From the NCBI GenBank assembly GCA_963665195.1, contig OY762070.1, positions 1,922,001 through 1,986,000 of the forward strand: a stretch of 64,000 nt of DNA. Direction: 5' to 3'. Numbering within the stretch: position 1 is the stretch's first letter; each line of letters opens with the position of its first letter. Source of the DNA: VXYL01 sp963665195 (GTDB lineage Bacteria; Pseudomonadota; Gammaproteobacteria; Pseudomonadales; Azotimanducaceae). The notes under the pieces were generated by a model. The model had not been told where the DNA came from and made no database searches. It saw nothing but the letters and a program-made list of their open reading frames with translations. Of the stretch, positions 18,178 to 26,805 are shown piece by piece. The translations under genes were made by a program, and so were the position numbers.

Positions 18178-18587
18178 AGCCAGACCCCCGCAACGACGGC
18201 CAGAACGAGGGCGATGACGATGCTGAGCCATGCGCCGATACGCCCGCCACGGAAGCTGTCGCCGATGTGGAAGTCCATCAAGAGGTGCTTGATGCCGGCC
18301 GCGACGTGGTAGCCGAGCGCGGAGAGGATCGCCCACAGCGCGAGCTTGCCCGCTGGCGCTGCGAGCACTGCGGCGGCGCGGTCGAAGCCGGCCTGGTTGG
18401 CGAGCGCGAGGTCCAAGAGGTAGCAGAGGTAGAACACGCCGGCGAACAGGACGATGCCGGTGATGCGGTGCAGGATGGACGCCAGCGCCGTGACGGGCAT
18501 GGCGGCGAACAGGCTCGGCACGGGCAGGTTGACGGGCCGGTCGGCGTTCACGGTCTGCGGCGCGAGGTGGTCATCGGGTGAAAGCAT
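18171..18587 (-). CDS. sdhC: Succinate dehydrogenase cytochrome b556 subunit
   Basis: The 138-residue protein has the SdhC signature RPVNLPVPSL near the N-terminus, ALASILHRITGIVLFAGVF with the quinone-site Ser/Arg region, and GYHVAAGIKHLLMDFHIGD, which contains the haem-ligand His. Three transmembrane helices are apparent. It is the first gene of the sdhCDAB-sucAB operon. Upstream is a 79-bp gap to the divergent PhyH gene start; the operon promoter should be there. Confidence 0.94.
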   Translation of the reverse strand: MLSPDDHLAPQTVNADRPVNLPVPSLFAAMPVTALASILHRITGIVLFAGVFYLCYLLDLALANQAGFDRAAAVLAAPAGKLALWAILSALGYHVAAGIKHLLMDFHIGDSFRGGRIGAWLSIVIALVLAVVAGVWLW

Positions 18588-18666
18588 AGCAAAGGATGCG
18601 TGCCGCTAAAGCTCGCCGAACGCCAGTAAGATGGGCATTGTCCTACGCTCCTACGAGAGGAATGCC

Positions 18667-19602
18667 ATGCGCGGTCTCAACGAGCGGCTGCCGTCGCCTA
18701 CCCGGGACATCGAACAGCTGAAGCGCGATGTGGACGAGTTCGGCTACTGCGTCTACGAAAGGGCTCTCGCCGGCGACTTCCTCGACGCCGTGCGCACCCG
18801 GCTCGTGGAGCAGGCCCAAGCCGAGCAGGAGCTCGGCATCGCCTTTCGCGATGGCGGCGGCGCAAACCAGCGCCTGTGGATGCTCATCAACAAGGGCGAA
18901 GAGTTCCGCCGCGTGGCTGTGCACGAGGGCACGTCGGCGGTCGTCGCGCACATCCTCGGTCGCGAGTTCCAGCTCTCGACGCTGTCCGCCAATATCGCGA
19001 GGCCTGGCGGCGCCGAGATGAAGCTGCACACCGACCAGTGGTGGATGCCGGCGCCATCCCGGCCGGATGCCGAGCCCGTGCGACCCGGCAACATCACCCG
19101 CGTCGACTTCGACCGCGACAACGAGAACGCCGAGGTGGTGCAGATCCCGCCGCCGTCCGCCTGCAACGTTCTGTACATGCTGAACGACTTCAGCGCCGAC
19201 AACGGCGGCACCCGGCTGGTGCCGCGCAGCCACCGAACGGGCCGGCAGCCGACGGATGCGCTCGACTTGCAGCCCATCGCCGCCGAGGGCCCGGCAGGGA
19301 CGGCTGTGATCTTCGAGGGCCGCACTTGGCACGGCACGGGCGCGAACACCAGCGATCGCGTCCGCCTCGGCCTGCTCGCGACGTTCTGCGGCCCGCAGTT
19401 CCGCACCCAGGAGAACTACACCCTCGGCATCCTCCCGGAGGTCTACGACGAGTGCCCGCCGGAACTGTTGCACCGGCTCGGCTTCGGCCTGTGGAACGCC
19501 TACGGGCGCGTCGGCAGCCCAGCGCGGACCCTCGCCGTGCCGGAGGAAGAACGCATCGGGATGCTGCGGCCCTCGGCGGAAGCGGCGCCGTTGAAGCTCT
19601 GA
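18667..19602 (+). CDS. Phytanoyl-CoA dioxygenase (PhyH) family protein
   Basis: I prefer the ATG at 18667 because GAGAGGA lies at good spacing in front of it (311 residues); an in-frame ATG at 18631 would add 12 residues but has no clear ribosome-binding site. The Fe(II) ligands are His121-x-Asp123 in KLHTDQWWMP, and His222 in TWHGTGANTSDRVRLG, whose following Arg fits 2-oxoglutarate binding. It is only distantly like the PhyH protein at 8996-10150. Substrate unknown. The A2M gene begins 17 bp after its stop and may be read from the same transcript. Confidence 0.88.
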   Translation: MRGLNERLPSPTRDIEQLKRDVDEFGYCVYERALAGDFLDAVRTRLVEQAQAEQELGIAFRDGGGANQRLWMLINKGEEFRRVAVHEGTSAVVAHILGREFQLSTLSANIARPGGAEMKLHTDQWWMPAPSRPDAEPVRPGNITRVDFDRDNENAEVVQIPPPSACNVLYMLNDFSADNGGTRLVPRSHRTGRQPTDALDLQPIAAEGPAGTAVIFEGRTWHGTGANTSDRVRLGLLATFCGPQFRTQENYTLGILPEVYDECPPELLHRLGFGLWNAYGRVGSPARTLAVPEEERIGMLRPSAEAAPLKL

Positions 19603-19619
19603 CTTCAGGGGCACGGCGC

Positions 19620-22600
19620 ATGAAGGGGCTTCGTCGCGCGATCAGCTTCGCCGCAGCCGCCGTCGTCTGCGGGGTTGCGGCCGCCGAGGCCCGCATCGAG
19701 TCGTTCTCGCCGAGCGGCTACAGCAAGGATGTTCGCCAGGTGTCCGTGCGCTTCTCCGCGGACATGGTGGCGCTCGGCGATCCGGATCTGCCGGACCCCT
19801 TCCGCATCCGCTGCCCGACGCCCGGCGCAGGCCGCTGGGTCGACGAGCGCACCTGGGTCTACGACTTCGAGCATGATGTTCCGGGGGCGGTGCAGTGCCG
19901 CTTTCGGCTACGGCGCGGTGCGAGGACGCTGGACGGCGCCCGCATCGAAGGCGAGCGCACCTTCGCGTTCAGCACCGGCGGGCCGAGCGTGCGCGACGCG
20001 CTGCCGCGGCATATCGTCGACGAGCGGCAGGTCTTCCTGCTCGGCCTAGACGCGCTTGCCGATGCCGCTTCCGTTGAAGCGCATGCCAAGTGCCGCCACG
20101 ACGACGGGCGCCGAGAGAGCGCGGTGGAAATCGTCGCCGGCGACGAGCGCGCACGAATCCTCGCCGCACTCAACGAGCAACTGGGAACGCACAAGCATTG
20201 GTTGCAGAACCTGCGCGACGCCGTGGCTACCTACCTGCCTACCTCAGACGACAAAGCGCACCGCCAGGCCCAGGCGATGCGCCGCATTCTGTTCGTGCGC
20301 TGCGTCGATGCGCTGGTGTCGGGCCGAGGCGTCCACTTGGTCTGGGGCGCTGGTGTCGCTGGCCTGAACGGCCAAGAGTCGCCGGACGAGCAGATCATCG
20401 AGTTCGACGTCCGTTCGCCTTTCAGGGCAGTAGCCCACTGCGCGCCGGTGCAGCGCAGCTGCCCGCTCTACGCGCTCGGGTTCCGCTTGACCGCGCCGAT
20501 GCCCCGCGGCCATGCCGAGCGCTTTCGTCTAGTGGGGCCGGGAGGCGCAGCGCAGACCGGCGTCCCATACCGCGGCGCGCAAGGGCCGCAGCTGACCGCG
20601 CTCACCTTTCCCGGACCGTTCCAGGAAGATGCCGAGTACCGGGTCGAGTTGGCCGGGCCCGTGGCGGATGTCGATGGCCGGCCGCTGGCCAACGCGGACG
20701 ACTTCCCGCTGGCCCTGCGCACCCGCCTGCCGCCCGGCGCAAGCTTCCTCGGCCAGCTCAGGGTGGTCGAGGCCGGTGCGACGCCGACGATTCCCGTGCT
20801 GCTGCGCCGTCCCTTGCGAATGCCTTGCGACGCTTGCGAACTCGATGCCCGCGTACTTCAGCTCGACGACGACAGGCGGATCGTCGAGTTCATCCAGCGC
20901 ATTGCCCAATCGGCCCGCCCGACGATCCACCACGACCGCATGGGCCGCGAGCACCGTCTGCCAGGTCCCTGGAACTGGCCGAGTTCGCCGATGCCCGCAC
21001 TGGTCGACCCCGCCGCCAAGCTAGTGCCGCTAAGCTTCGACAGTTCTTCGCCCTACCACTACGCGGGCATCCCGGCAGGTCGCGGTTTCCATGCAGTCGA
21101 GGTCGCGATGCCGCGCACGCCCATCGGCGGCTTCGACCATGTGGCGGCCGGCGTGCTGGTCACCGACATGGCGGTCCACTTCCTGCGTGCCCGAGAGTCC
21201 TCCCTGGTGTGGGTGACCGCGCTTTCCGACGCCGCTCCCGTGGCGGATGCCGCGGTGCGGATCGCCGACGCTTGCACGGGCGCGCCCATCTGGGACGGCG
21301 TTACCGATGGCCAAGGGCTGGCGCGAGTGCCGCTGCGGCTGCCGACCACCGAGGAGTGCAATCCGTTCTTCAGCGAGTACTTGGTGACGGCGCGAACCGA
21401 TGACGACTTCAGCTTCGCAGTCACCGACTGGGCGGCAGCGGACCACCGATACCTCTACGACCGCGCCGACCTGTCCGCGCCGAAGGCCCTGATGCACGTC
21501 GTCTTCGACCGCTCGCTGTACATGCCGGGGCAGCGGGTCAACATGAAACTCGTGCTGCGAACCGCCAGCGCTGCCGGCCTCACCATCCCCGCGGGGCTGC
21601 CTGCCAACGCGAACTTGGCGATCGAGGCGCTGTCGGGGAGTACCTTCTCGCAGCAGATCCGGGCCGAAGCGGATGGCAGCGCACTGGCACATTTCGACCT
21701 GCCGGCCTCCGCCACGCTCGGCTGGTACGACGTCTCGCTGCGGATGCACGGCCTCGCGTGGCCGGCGGTGGACGAGCAAGCGAGGTGGATGAGCGTGTAT
21801 CAGGGCAATGCGAGCCGGGCGTTCCGCGTCGAGCAGTTCCGCATCGGCGCGATGCGCGGCGAGATCGCCCTGCCGGACTACACCTTGGTCGCACCGGATG
21901 TCGTGCCGGTCTCGCTGTCGGTGTCCTATCTGAGCGGCGGTGGCGCCGCCGACTTGCCGGTGACCTTGCGGACGAACTTCCGGCCGCGCGGGCGGGGAGA
22001 TGAAGCGACGACGGAGACGGAGCTGACCTTGAATGCCGATGGCCGAACCAGCTATGAACTGGCTGATCTGCCGCCCATCGGCCTCGGCGGATCGCTCACG
22101 CTGGAGATGGACTATTTCGACGCGAACGGCGAGAAGACGACCGAGACCACTCGCGCCGAGCTGATTCCCGCGGCGCTGCGCGTTCGCGCCGAAGCGGCTT
22201 ACCGCGGGCCGTCCGGCGAACGCCGCGTGCGGATCCTGGTGGAGGACTTGGACGGTGCTCCGGCTGTCGGGCGGGCGGTGGAGGCTAGTTTCAGCACCGT
22301 GCAGGAAAGCGCCCGGAAAGACCTGCGGCTCCCCGGCGGGTTCAGCGCGTCGGACTGCGGAGATCGCAAGCGGCGCGTCGTGGCCAGCTGCGCCGCCGAA
22401 ACCGATCAGGACGGCACGCTTACCTGCTCACTGCCCGAGCGCATCGATGAGCCGTGGGACGTTTTCGCCAATGTGCGGGCGACGGACGCCCAGGGCCGTC
22501 TCGGCGAGTTCTCCGCTCGCGTCGACCACTCGAACGGCGCCTGGCTTGCCGAGCCGGGCTCGGGGCTGTTGCTGCGGCCCGCCAGGCGGCACCACTTGCC

Positions 22601-25334
22601 GGGCAAGCCGTTCCTGCCGGGCAAGCCGTTCCTGCCCGGCGAAGTGGCGACCATCGAGGCGCAAATCCCGTTCGACCGCGCCACGGGCCTCGTCACGGTG
22701 GTGCGCGAGGGCATTCTCGACGCGTTCGTTACCCCGCTGCGCGGGCCGCGAATGGAGATCCCGGTGCCGCTGCGGGCGAACCATGCCCCGAACGCGGATG
22801 TCTCGGTGCTCGCCGTTCGCGGTCGCTCGCAGCCGGCGCCGCTGCCGACAGCGGTGGATGCGGGTACTTTGGTCGGTGCGCAGGGCGAGCCGATCCACCG
22901 CCTTGATGCCGACGCGCCGGCCTGGGCCCGCGGGACGACGTCGCTGCGCGTCGATACGAGGCGCCAGCGGCTCGCGGTGACCGTTCGGGCGGATCGCGAC
23001 GTCTACCGGATCCGCGAAGAAGTCGACCTGCATGTTGCCGTAACCACTCCGAGCGGCGAGCCTGCCGCGCATGGCGACCTCGCGATCGCCGTGCTGGACG
23101 AAGCGCTGCTCGAGCGCTGGCCGGCCCGAAGCTGGCGACTCCTCGAAGGGATGATGGGCCCGCGGCCCGTCCCCGCGGAAGCCGATACCGGCATGCGCGC
23201 CTTGCAGCGGCCAATCGGCTACTCGCCCGCCCCGGCGTCGCTGGAAGGCGACTTTGGGTGCGTGTGGCTGAGCGCACCCTCGATCCCCGACGTCCGTCAG
23301 CCGGGCGGGCCGCAGGACCGCCCGATGTCACCGCGCGAAGACATGGACAGCCTCGTCCTCTGGGCAGGGCGGGCGCGTACGGATGCCGACGGCCAGGCCG
23401 TGCTCACGTTCCCCCTGAACGACCTGCTGACCTCGTTCCGCATCGTCGCCGTCGCCACCGCTGGCGCCGATCTGTTCGGCACCGGCGAGACCACGATCCG
23501 CACCACCCAGGACCTGATCCTCCACGCCGGCCTGCCACCGACCGTCCGCGAAGGCGACCGTTTCGACGCGACCTTCTCGGTGCAGAACGCAACGCAGCGC
23601 GATCAGGATGTGGAGGTCGTCGCGACCTTGGATGGGCGGCCGCTTGCTGCGCAGCGCGTGAAGCTCGGTCCCGGAGCATCGCGGGAACTCGTCTGGCGGG
23701 CTCGCGCACCGGACGGCGTGGATCAACTGCATTGGCGCGTGGATGCCGAAGCGGGCGACGCTGGCGACAGCTTGCGGGCAACGCAGCAAGTGCTGCCGCG
23801 GGTTCCCGTGGCGGTCCAGCAGGCAACCATTCGGCGGCTGGAAGGGCCCGTGGAGCTGCCGATCGCACAGCCCGCGGCGGCGATCCCGGACCGGGGCGGG
23901 GTCCGCGTGGGGCTGCGCGCTGGCATCGGCGCGGGCCTCGATGCCGTGCGCGAATACGTGCGCGCCTCCGCGTCCGCATCGATCGAGCGGCAGGTCTCGG
24001 CCGCGGTGGTGCTAGCCGATGTCGAACCGGAACGCTGGACCGAGGCGCTGGCCACCGCCCAGACTGCGCTCGACTCGGGACTGCTGCGCTTCTTCCCCAG
24101 CGAAGAACTCGCCGGCTCGCCGGCTCTCACCGCCTATGTGCTGAGCATCGCCCATGCGGCGGGAAAGGCCATTCCCGGCCAGATGCGCCATGCCATGCTG
24201 CACGGGCTCACCTACTACCTGCGGCACCGCAAGGCCCCCGAACCGTCCGGTCGAAGCGCCGCATGGGCGGAGTCGCTGCCGTTGCTGGCAGCGCTCGCGC
24301 GCCACAACGCATGGGAGCCGTGGATGCTCCCCGACGACCGCCAGAATCTCGCCTTGGCACCGACGTCGTCGCTGCTCGACTGGATCGACGTGCTGAGCCG
24401 CGTAGCGCCCGAACATCCGGAGTTGGCCACGGCGAAGGGCATCCTGTTCAGCCGCATGAACCTGCAAGGCACCACCCTCGGCATCTCTGCCGAGACCCAT
24501 GATCGCCTCTGGCGCAGCAGCTTCCTGGCGTCCACGGATGGCAACGCGGCGCGCCTCGTACTGCTGGCGTTCGACGAGCCGGCATGGCGTCAGGAGCTGC
24601 CACGCATGATGCGCGGTCTGCTCGGCCGCCAGCGGCGCGGACGCTGGGATACCACGGTGGCGAATGCCTGGGCAGCGGCCGCCGTGCGCGCGTTCCAAGC
24701 CGAGTTCGAGGCGCAGCCGGTCTCCGGCGCGACCGCGGTCCGGGCCGGCAGCGCGACCGAGCGAGTGGTCTGGCACGCGGATGGCGCTCCGCCGCCGCTG
24801 GCCATGCCATGGCCGTCCGGGGCGCAGACGCTGACTCTCGAACACGCCGGCACGGGAACGCCGTGGAGTCTCATCGCCTTTGAGGCGGCGGTGCCCGTTC
24901 GGCGCCCCTTGCAGCGCGGCTACCGCATCAGCCGCGAAGTGACGGCCGTCGGCCAGGGCGGCGAGAAGTGGCAGCGCGGCGACGTGGCGCAGGTTGCCAT
25001 CGAGATCGACGCCGATCGCGACATGGCCTGGGTGGTGGTCGAAGACCCCATTCCGCCGGGCGCGACGATCCTCGGCGGGGGCCTCGGCGGCGACTCGGCG
25101 CTGCTGGCCGACGACGCCTACCACGGCGGCGATGCCTGGCCAGCCTTCGAGGAGCGCCTGCACACGGCCTACCGCGCGTATTACGAACACCTGCCGAAAG
25201 GCAGCGCCACGTTGCGGTACCGGTTGCGCTACAACACAGCGGGCCGCTTCAATCTGCCGCCGACCCGCGTCGAAGCCATGTATGCGCCGGAAATGCACGC
25301 GGCGCACCCGAATGGGAAGCTGGTCATCGAGTAG
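19620..25334 (+). CDS. Bacterial alpha-2-macroglobulin, thioester-less paralogue
   Basis: The start is the ATG at 19620, giving 1904 residues; the longer frame upstream lies in the PhyH gene. A signal peptide (about 1-24, cleavage near AAAEA) predicts periplasmic location. Macroglobulin-like repeats follow, with the A2M core near 1240-1310 (SLVLWAGRARTDADGQAVLTFPLNDLLTSFRI, then FGTGETTIRTTQDL). Where the thioester CxEQ should stand, the sequence reads S-I-E-R (Ser1454, Arg1457), so the covalent trap is lost, as in YfaS-type proteins. Two tandem 18-bp units (22599-22634) duplicate a GKPFLP segment. Bacterial A2Ms are thought to trap host or competitor proteases. No pbpC gene is adjacent. Confidence 0.92.
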   Translation: MKGLRRAISFAAAAVVCGVAAAEARIESFSPSGYSKDVRQVSVRFSADMVALGDPDLPDPFRIRCPTPGAGRWVDERTWVYDFEHDVPGAVQCRFRLRRGARTLDGARIEGERTFAFSTGGPSVRDALPRHIVDERQVFLLGLDALADAASVEAHAKCRHDDGRRESAVEIVAGDERARILAALNEQLGTHKHWLQNLRDAVATYLPTSDDKAHRQAQAMRRILFVRCVDALVSGRGVHLVWGAGVAGLNGQESPDEQIIEFDVRSPFRAVAHCAPVQRSCPLYALGFRLTAPMPRGHAERFRLVGPGGAAQTGVPYRGAQGPQLTALTFPGPFQEDAEYRVELAGPVADVDGRPLANADDFPLALRTRLPPGASFLGQLRVVEAGATPTIPVLLRRPLRMPCDACELDARVLQLDDDRRIVEFIQRIAQSARPTIHHDRMGREHRLPGPWNWPSSPMPALVDPAAKLVPLSFDSSSPYHYAGIPAGRGFHAVEVAMPRTPIGGFDHVAAGVLVTDMAVHFLRARESSLVWVTALSDAAPVADAAVRIADACTGAPIWDGVTDGQGLARVPLRLPTTEECNPFFSEYLVTARTDDDFSFAVTDWAAADHRYLYDRADLSAPKALMHVVFDRSLYMPGQRVNMKLVLRTASAAGLTIPAGLPANANLAIEALSGSTFSQQIRAEADGSALAHFDLPASATLGWYDVSLRMHGLAWPAVDEQARWMSVYQGNASRAFRVEQFRIGAMRGEIALPDYTLVAPDVVPVSLSVSYLSGGGAADLPVTLRTNFRPRGRGDEATTETELTLNADGRTSYELADLPPIGLGGSLTLEMDYFDANGEKTTETTRAELIPAALRVRAEAAYRGPSGERRVRILVEDLDGAPAVGRAVEASFSTVQESARKDLRLPGGFSASDCGDRKRRVVASCAAETDQDGTLTCSLPERIDEPWDVFANVRATDAQGRLGEFSARVDHSNGAWLAEPGSGLLLRPARRHHLPGKPFLPGKPFLPGEVATIEAQIPFDRATGLVTVVREGILDAFVTPLRGPRMEIPVPLRANHAPNADVSVLAVRGRSQPAPLPTAVDAGTLVGAQGEPIHRLDADAPAWARGTTSLRVDTRRQRLAVTVRADRDVYRIREEVDLHVAVTTPSGEPAAHGDLAIAVLDEALLERWPARSWRLLEGMMGPRPVPAEADTGMRALQRPIGYSPAPASLEGDFGCVWLSAPSIPDVRQPGGPQDRPMSPREDMDSLVLWAGRARTDADGQAVLTFPLNDLLTSFRIVAVATAGADLFGTGETTIRTTQDLILHAGLPPTVREGDRFDATFSVQNATQRDQDVEVVATLDGRPLAAQRVKLGPGASRELVWRARAPDGVDQLHWRVDAEAGDAGDSLRATQQVLPRVPVAVQQATIRRLEGPVELPIAQPAAAIPDRGGVRVGLRAGIGAGLDAVREYVRASASASIERQVSAAVVLADVEPERWTEALATAQTALDSGLLRFFPSEELAGSPALTAYVLSIAHAAGKAIPGQMRHAMLHGLTYYLRHRKAPEPSGRSAAWAESLPLLAALARHNAWEPWMLPDDRQNLALAPTSSLLDWIDVLSRVAPEHPELATAKGILFSRMNLQGTTLGISAETHDRLWRSSFLASTDGNAARLVLLAFDEPAWRQELPRMMRGLLGRQRRGRWDTTVANAWAAAAVRAFQAEFEAQPVSGATAVRAGSATERVVWHADGAPPPLAMPWPSGAQTLTLEHAGTGTPWSLIAFEAAVPVRRPLQRGYRISREVTAVGQGGEKWQRGDVAQVAIEIDADRDMAWVVVEDPIPPGATILGGGLGGDSALLADDAYHGGDAWPAFEERLHTAYRAYYEHLPKGSATLRYRLRYNTAGRFNLPPTRVEAMYAPEMHAAHPNGKLVIE
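22599..22634 (+). repeat. Tandem 18-bp repeat inside the first A2M gene
   Basis: Two exact copies of an 18-bp unit beginning ccgggcaagccg lie head to tail (22599-22616 and 22617-22634), followed by a partial third copy. They encode a repeated GKPFLP stretch. The paralogous A2M lacks this repeat, so it looks like a recent slippage expansion that keeps frame. Confidence 0.8.
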
Positions 25335-25376
25335 CCGGCTCAACGGTCTGGCGGAGCGGAGCGAGGTGTACGGTAA

Positions 25377-26675
25377 GTACTCTCGCAGGAACATCCTGTA
25401 TTGTTGAGCGCACTTTTGCCGAGAGGCCAGGGTCATGGACGACGCTGCGACGCGGACGATACTTGCGAAGTTTCTGGATCTGGAACCGGTGCTCGACGAG
25501 CGCGCCAAGAGGCTCTGGGCTGCGACCGAGGCGCGCGCGGTCGGTCGCGGGGGCATCGAGCGGGTGTGGGAGGCGACGGGCATGTCGCGGGTCACGATCG
25601 CGAAGGGCCTGCGGGAGCTGGAGTCGGGCGTCGAGGCGTCGGATCGGCAGCGCTCGCCCGGCGGCGGCCGGAAGCGGGCGGAGGACAGGGACCCGGGGCT
25701 GGTGCCGGCGCTGGAGCGGCTGGTGGATCCGGCGACGCGGGGCGATCCGTCGGGGCCGCTGCGCTGGACGAGTCTGAGCGCGGCGAAGCTGGCGGAGGCG
25801 CTGGACGCGGCAGGGCACCCGGTGAGCGAGCGGACGGTGAACCGGCTGCTGCACGACATGGGCTACAGCTTGCAGTCGAACCGCAAGACCTTGGAGGGTC
25901 GCCAGCACCCGGACCGGGACGCGCAGTTCAACCACATCAACCGCCGGGCGAAGGCGTTCATGCGCGGCGGCACCCCGGTGGTGTCGGTGGACACGAAGAA
26001 GAAGGAGCTGGTGGGGGACTTCCGCAACGGCGGGCGGGAATGGCGCCCGGCGGGGGAGCCGGAGAAGGTGCGCGTCCACGACTTCAAGGACGCGGAGCTG
26101 GGCAAGGCGATCCCGTACGGGGTGTACGACGTGGCGGCGGACGCGGGCTGGGTGAGCGTGGGCGCGGACCACGACACGGCGTCGTTCGCGGCGGAGACGC
26201 TGCGGCGCTGGTGGCTGCGGATGGGGAGCGCGAGGTACCCGGCGGCGCGGCGTCTGCTGGCGGCCGCGGACGCGGGCGGCTCGAACGGCAGCCGCAGCCG
26301 GCTGTGGAAGGTCGAGCTGCAGCGCTTTGCGGACGAGACGGGGCTGAAGGTGTCGGTGTGCCACTTCCCGCCGGGCACGAGCAAGTGGAACAAGATCGAG
26401 CACCGCATGTTCAGCCGGATCACGGAGAACTGGCGCGGCAGGCCGCTCGTCAGCAGGGAGGCGGTGGTGAGCCTGATCGCGGCCACGACGACGAAGAAGG
26501 GCCTGGAGATCCGCTCCGAGCTGGACGACGGCGAGTATCCCACGGGAGTGAAGGTGAGCGACGAGCAGATGGACGCCCTGTCGCTGTCCAGGGACAAGTT
26601 CCACGGCGACTGGAACTATGTCATCTCGCCGAAAAAGAAACGCTCCAAATAAATAGGTTATTTAGGCCAGACTCC
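25377..26675 (+). mobile_element. ISAzo13-family insertion sequence, copy B
   Basis: This 1299-bp element matches copy A (5413-6711) and is in the same orientation. It is flanked by a TAA direct duplication (25374-25376 and 26676-26678). It landed 42 bp after the stop of the first A2M gene. Removing the IS and one TAA restores a spacer of about 169 bp between the two A2M genes. Confidence 0.9.
25435..26652 (+). CDS. ISAzo13-family transposase (copy B)
   Basis: The 405-residue product is identical to that of copy A, with the same helix-turn-helix region and DDE core (VSVDTKKKELVG, AAADAGGSNGSR, NKIEHRMFS). Perfect identity means the two insertions are recent or have been homogenised. It is read in the same direction as both A2M genes, so read-through could affect the downstream one. 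Confidence 0.92.
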   Translation: MDDAATRTILAKFLDLEPVLDERAKRLWAATEARAVGRGGIERVWEATGMSRVTIAKGLRELESGVEASDRQRSPGGGRKRAEDRDPGLVPALERLVDPATRGDPSGPLRWTSLSAAKLAEALDAAGHPVSERTVNRLLHDMGYSLQSNRKTLEGRQHPDRDAQFNHINRRAKAFMRGGTPVVSVDTKKKELVGDFRNGGREWRPAGEPEKVRVHDFKDAELGKAIPYGVYDVAADAGWVSVGADHDTASFAAETLRRWWLRMGSARYPAARRLLAAADAGGSNGSRSRLWKVELQRFADETGLKVSVCHFPPGTSKWNKIEHRMFSRITENWRGRPLVSREAVVSLIAATTTKKGLEIRSELDDGEYPTGVKVSDEQMDALSLSRDKFHGDWNYVISPKKKRSK

Positions 26676-26805
26676 TAAGTGTCTGCTGAACGCGACGGGA
26701 GCGGTGCGTTTGCCAGACATCTGTCGTACACCCGCGGAGCGACACTCGGTGCCCGAACACCTGCGCTATGCTGGATGTGCGCCAAATTCCACGGGAGACG
26801 GACGG

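Noticed and set aside
5413..26675. Composite transposon with passenger genes
   Set aside because: Each IS copy has its own target duplication with a different sequence and the interior is core TCA genes, so independent insertions are simpler than a mobilised unit.
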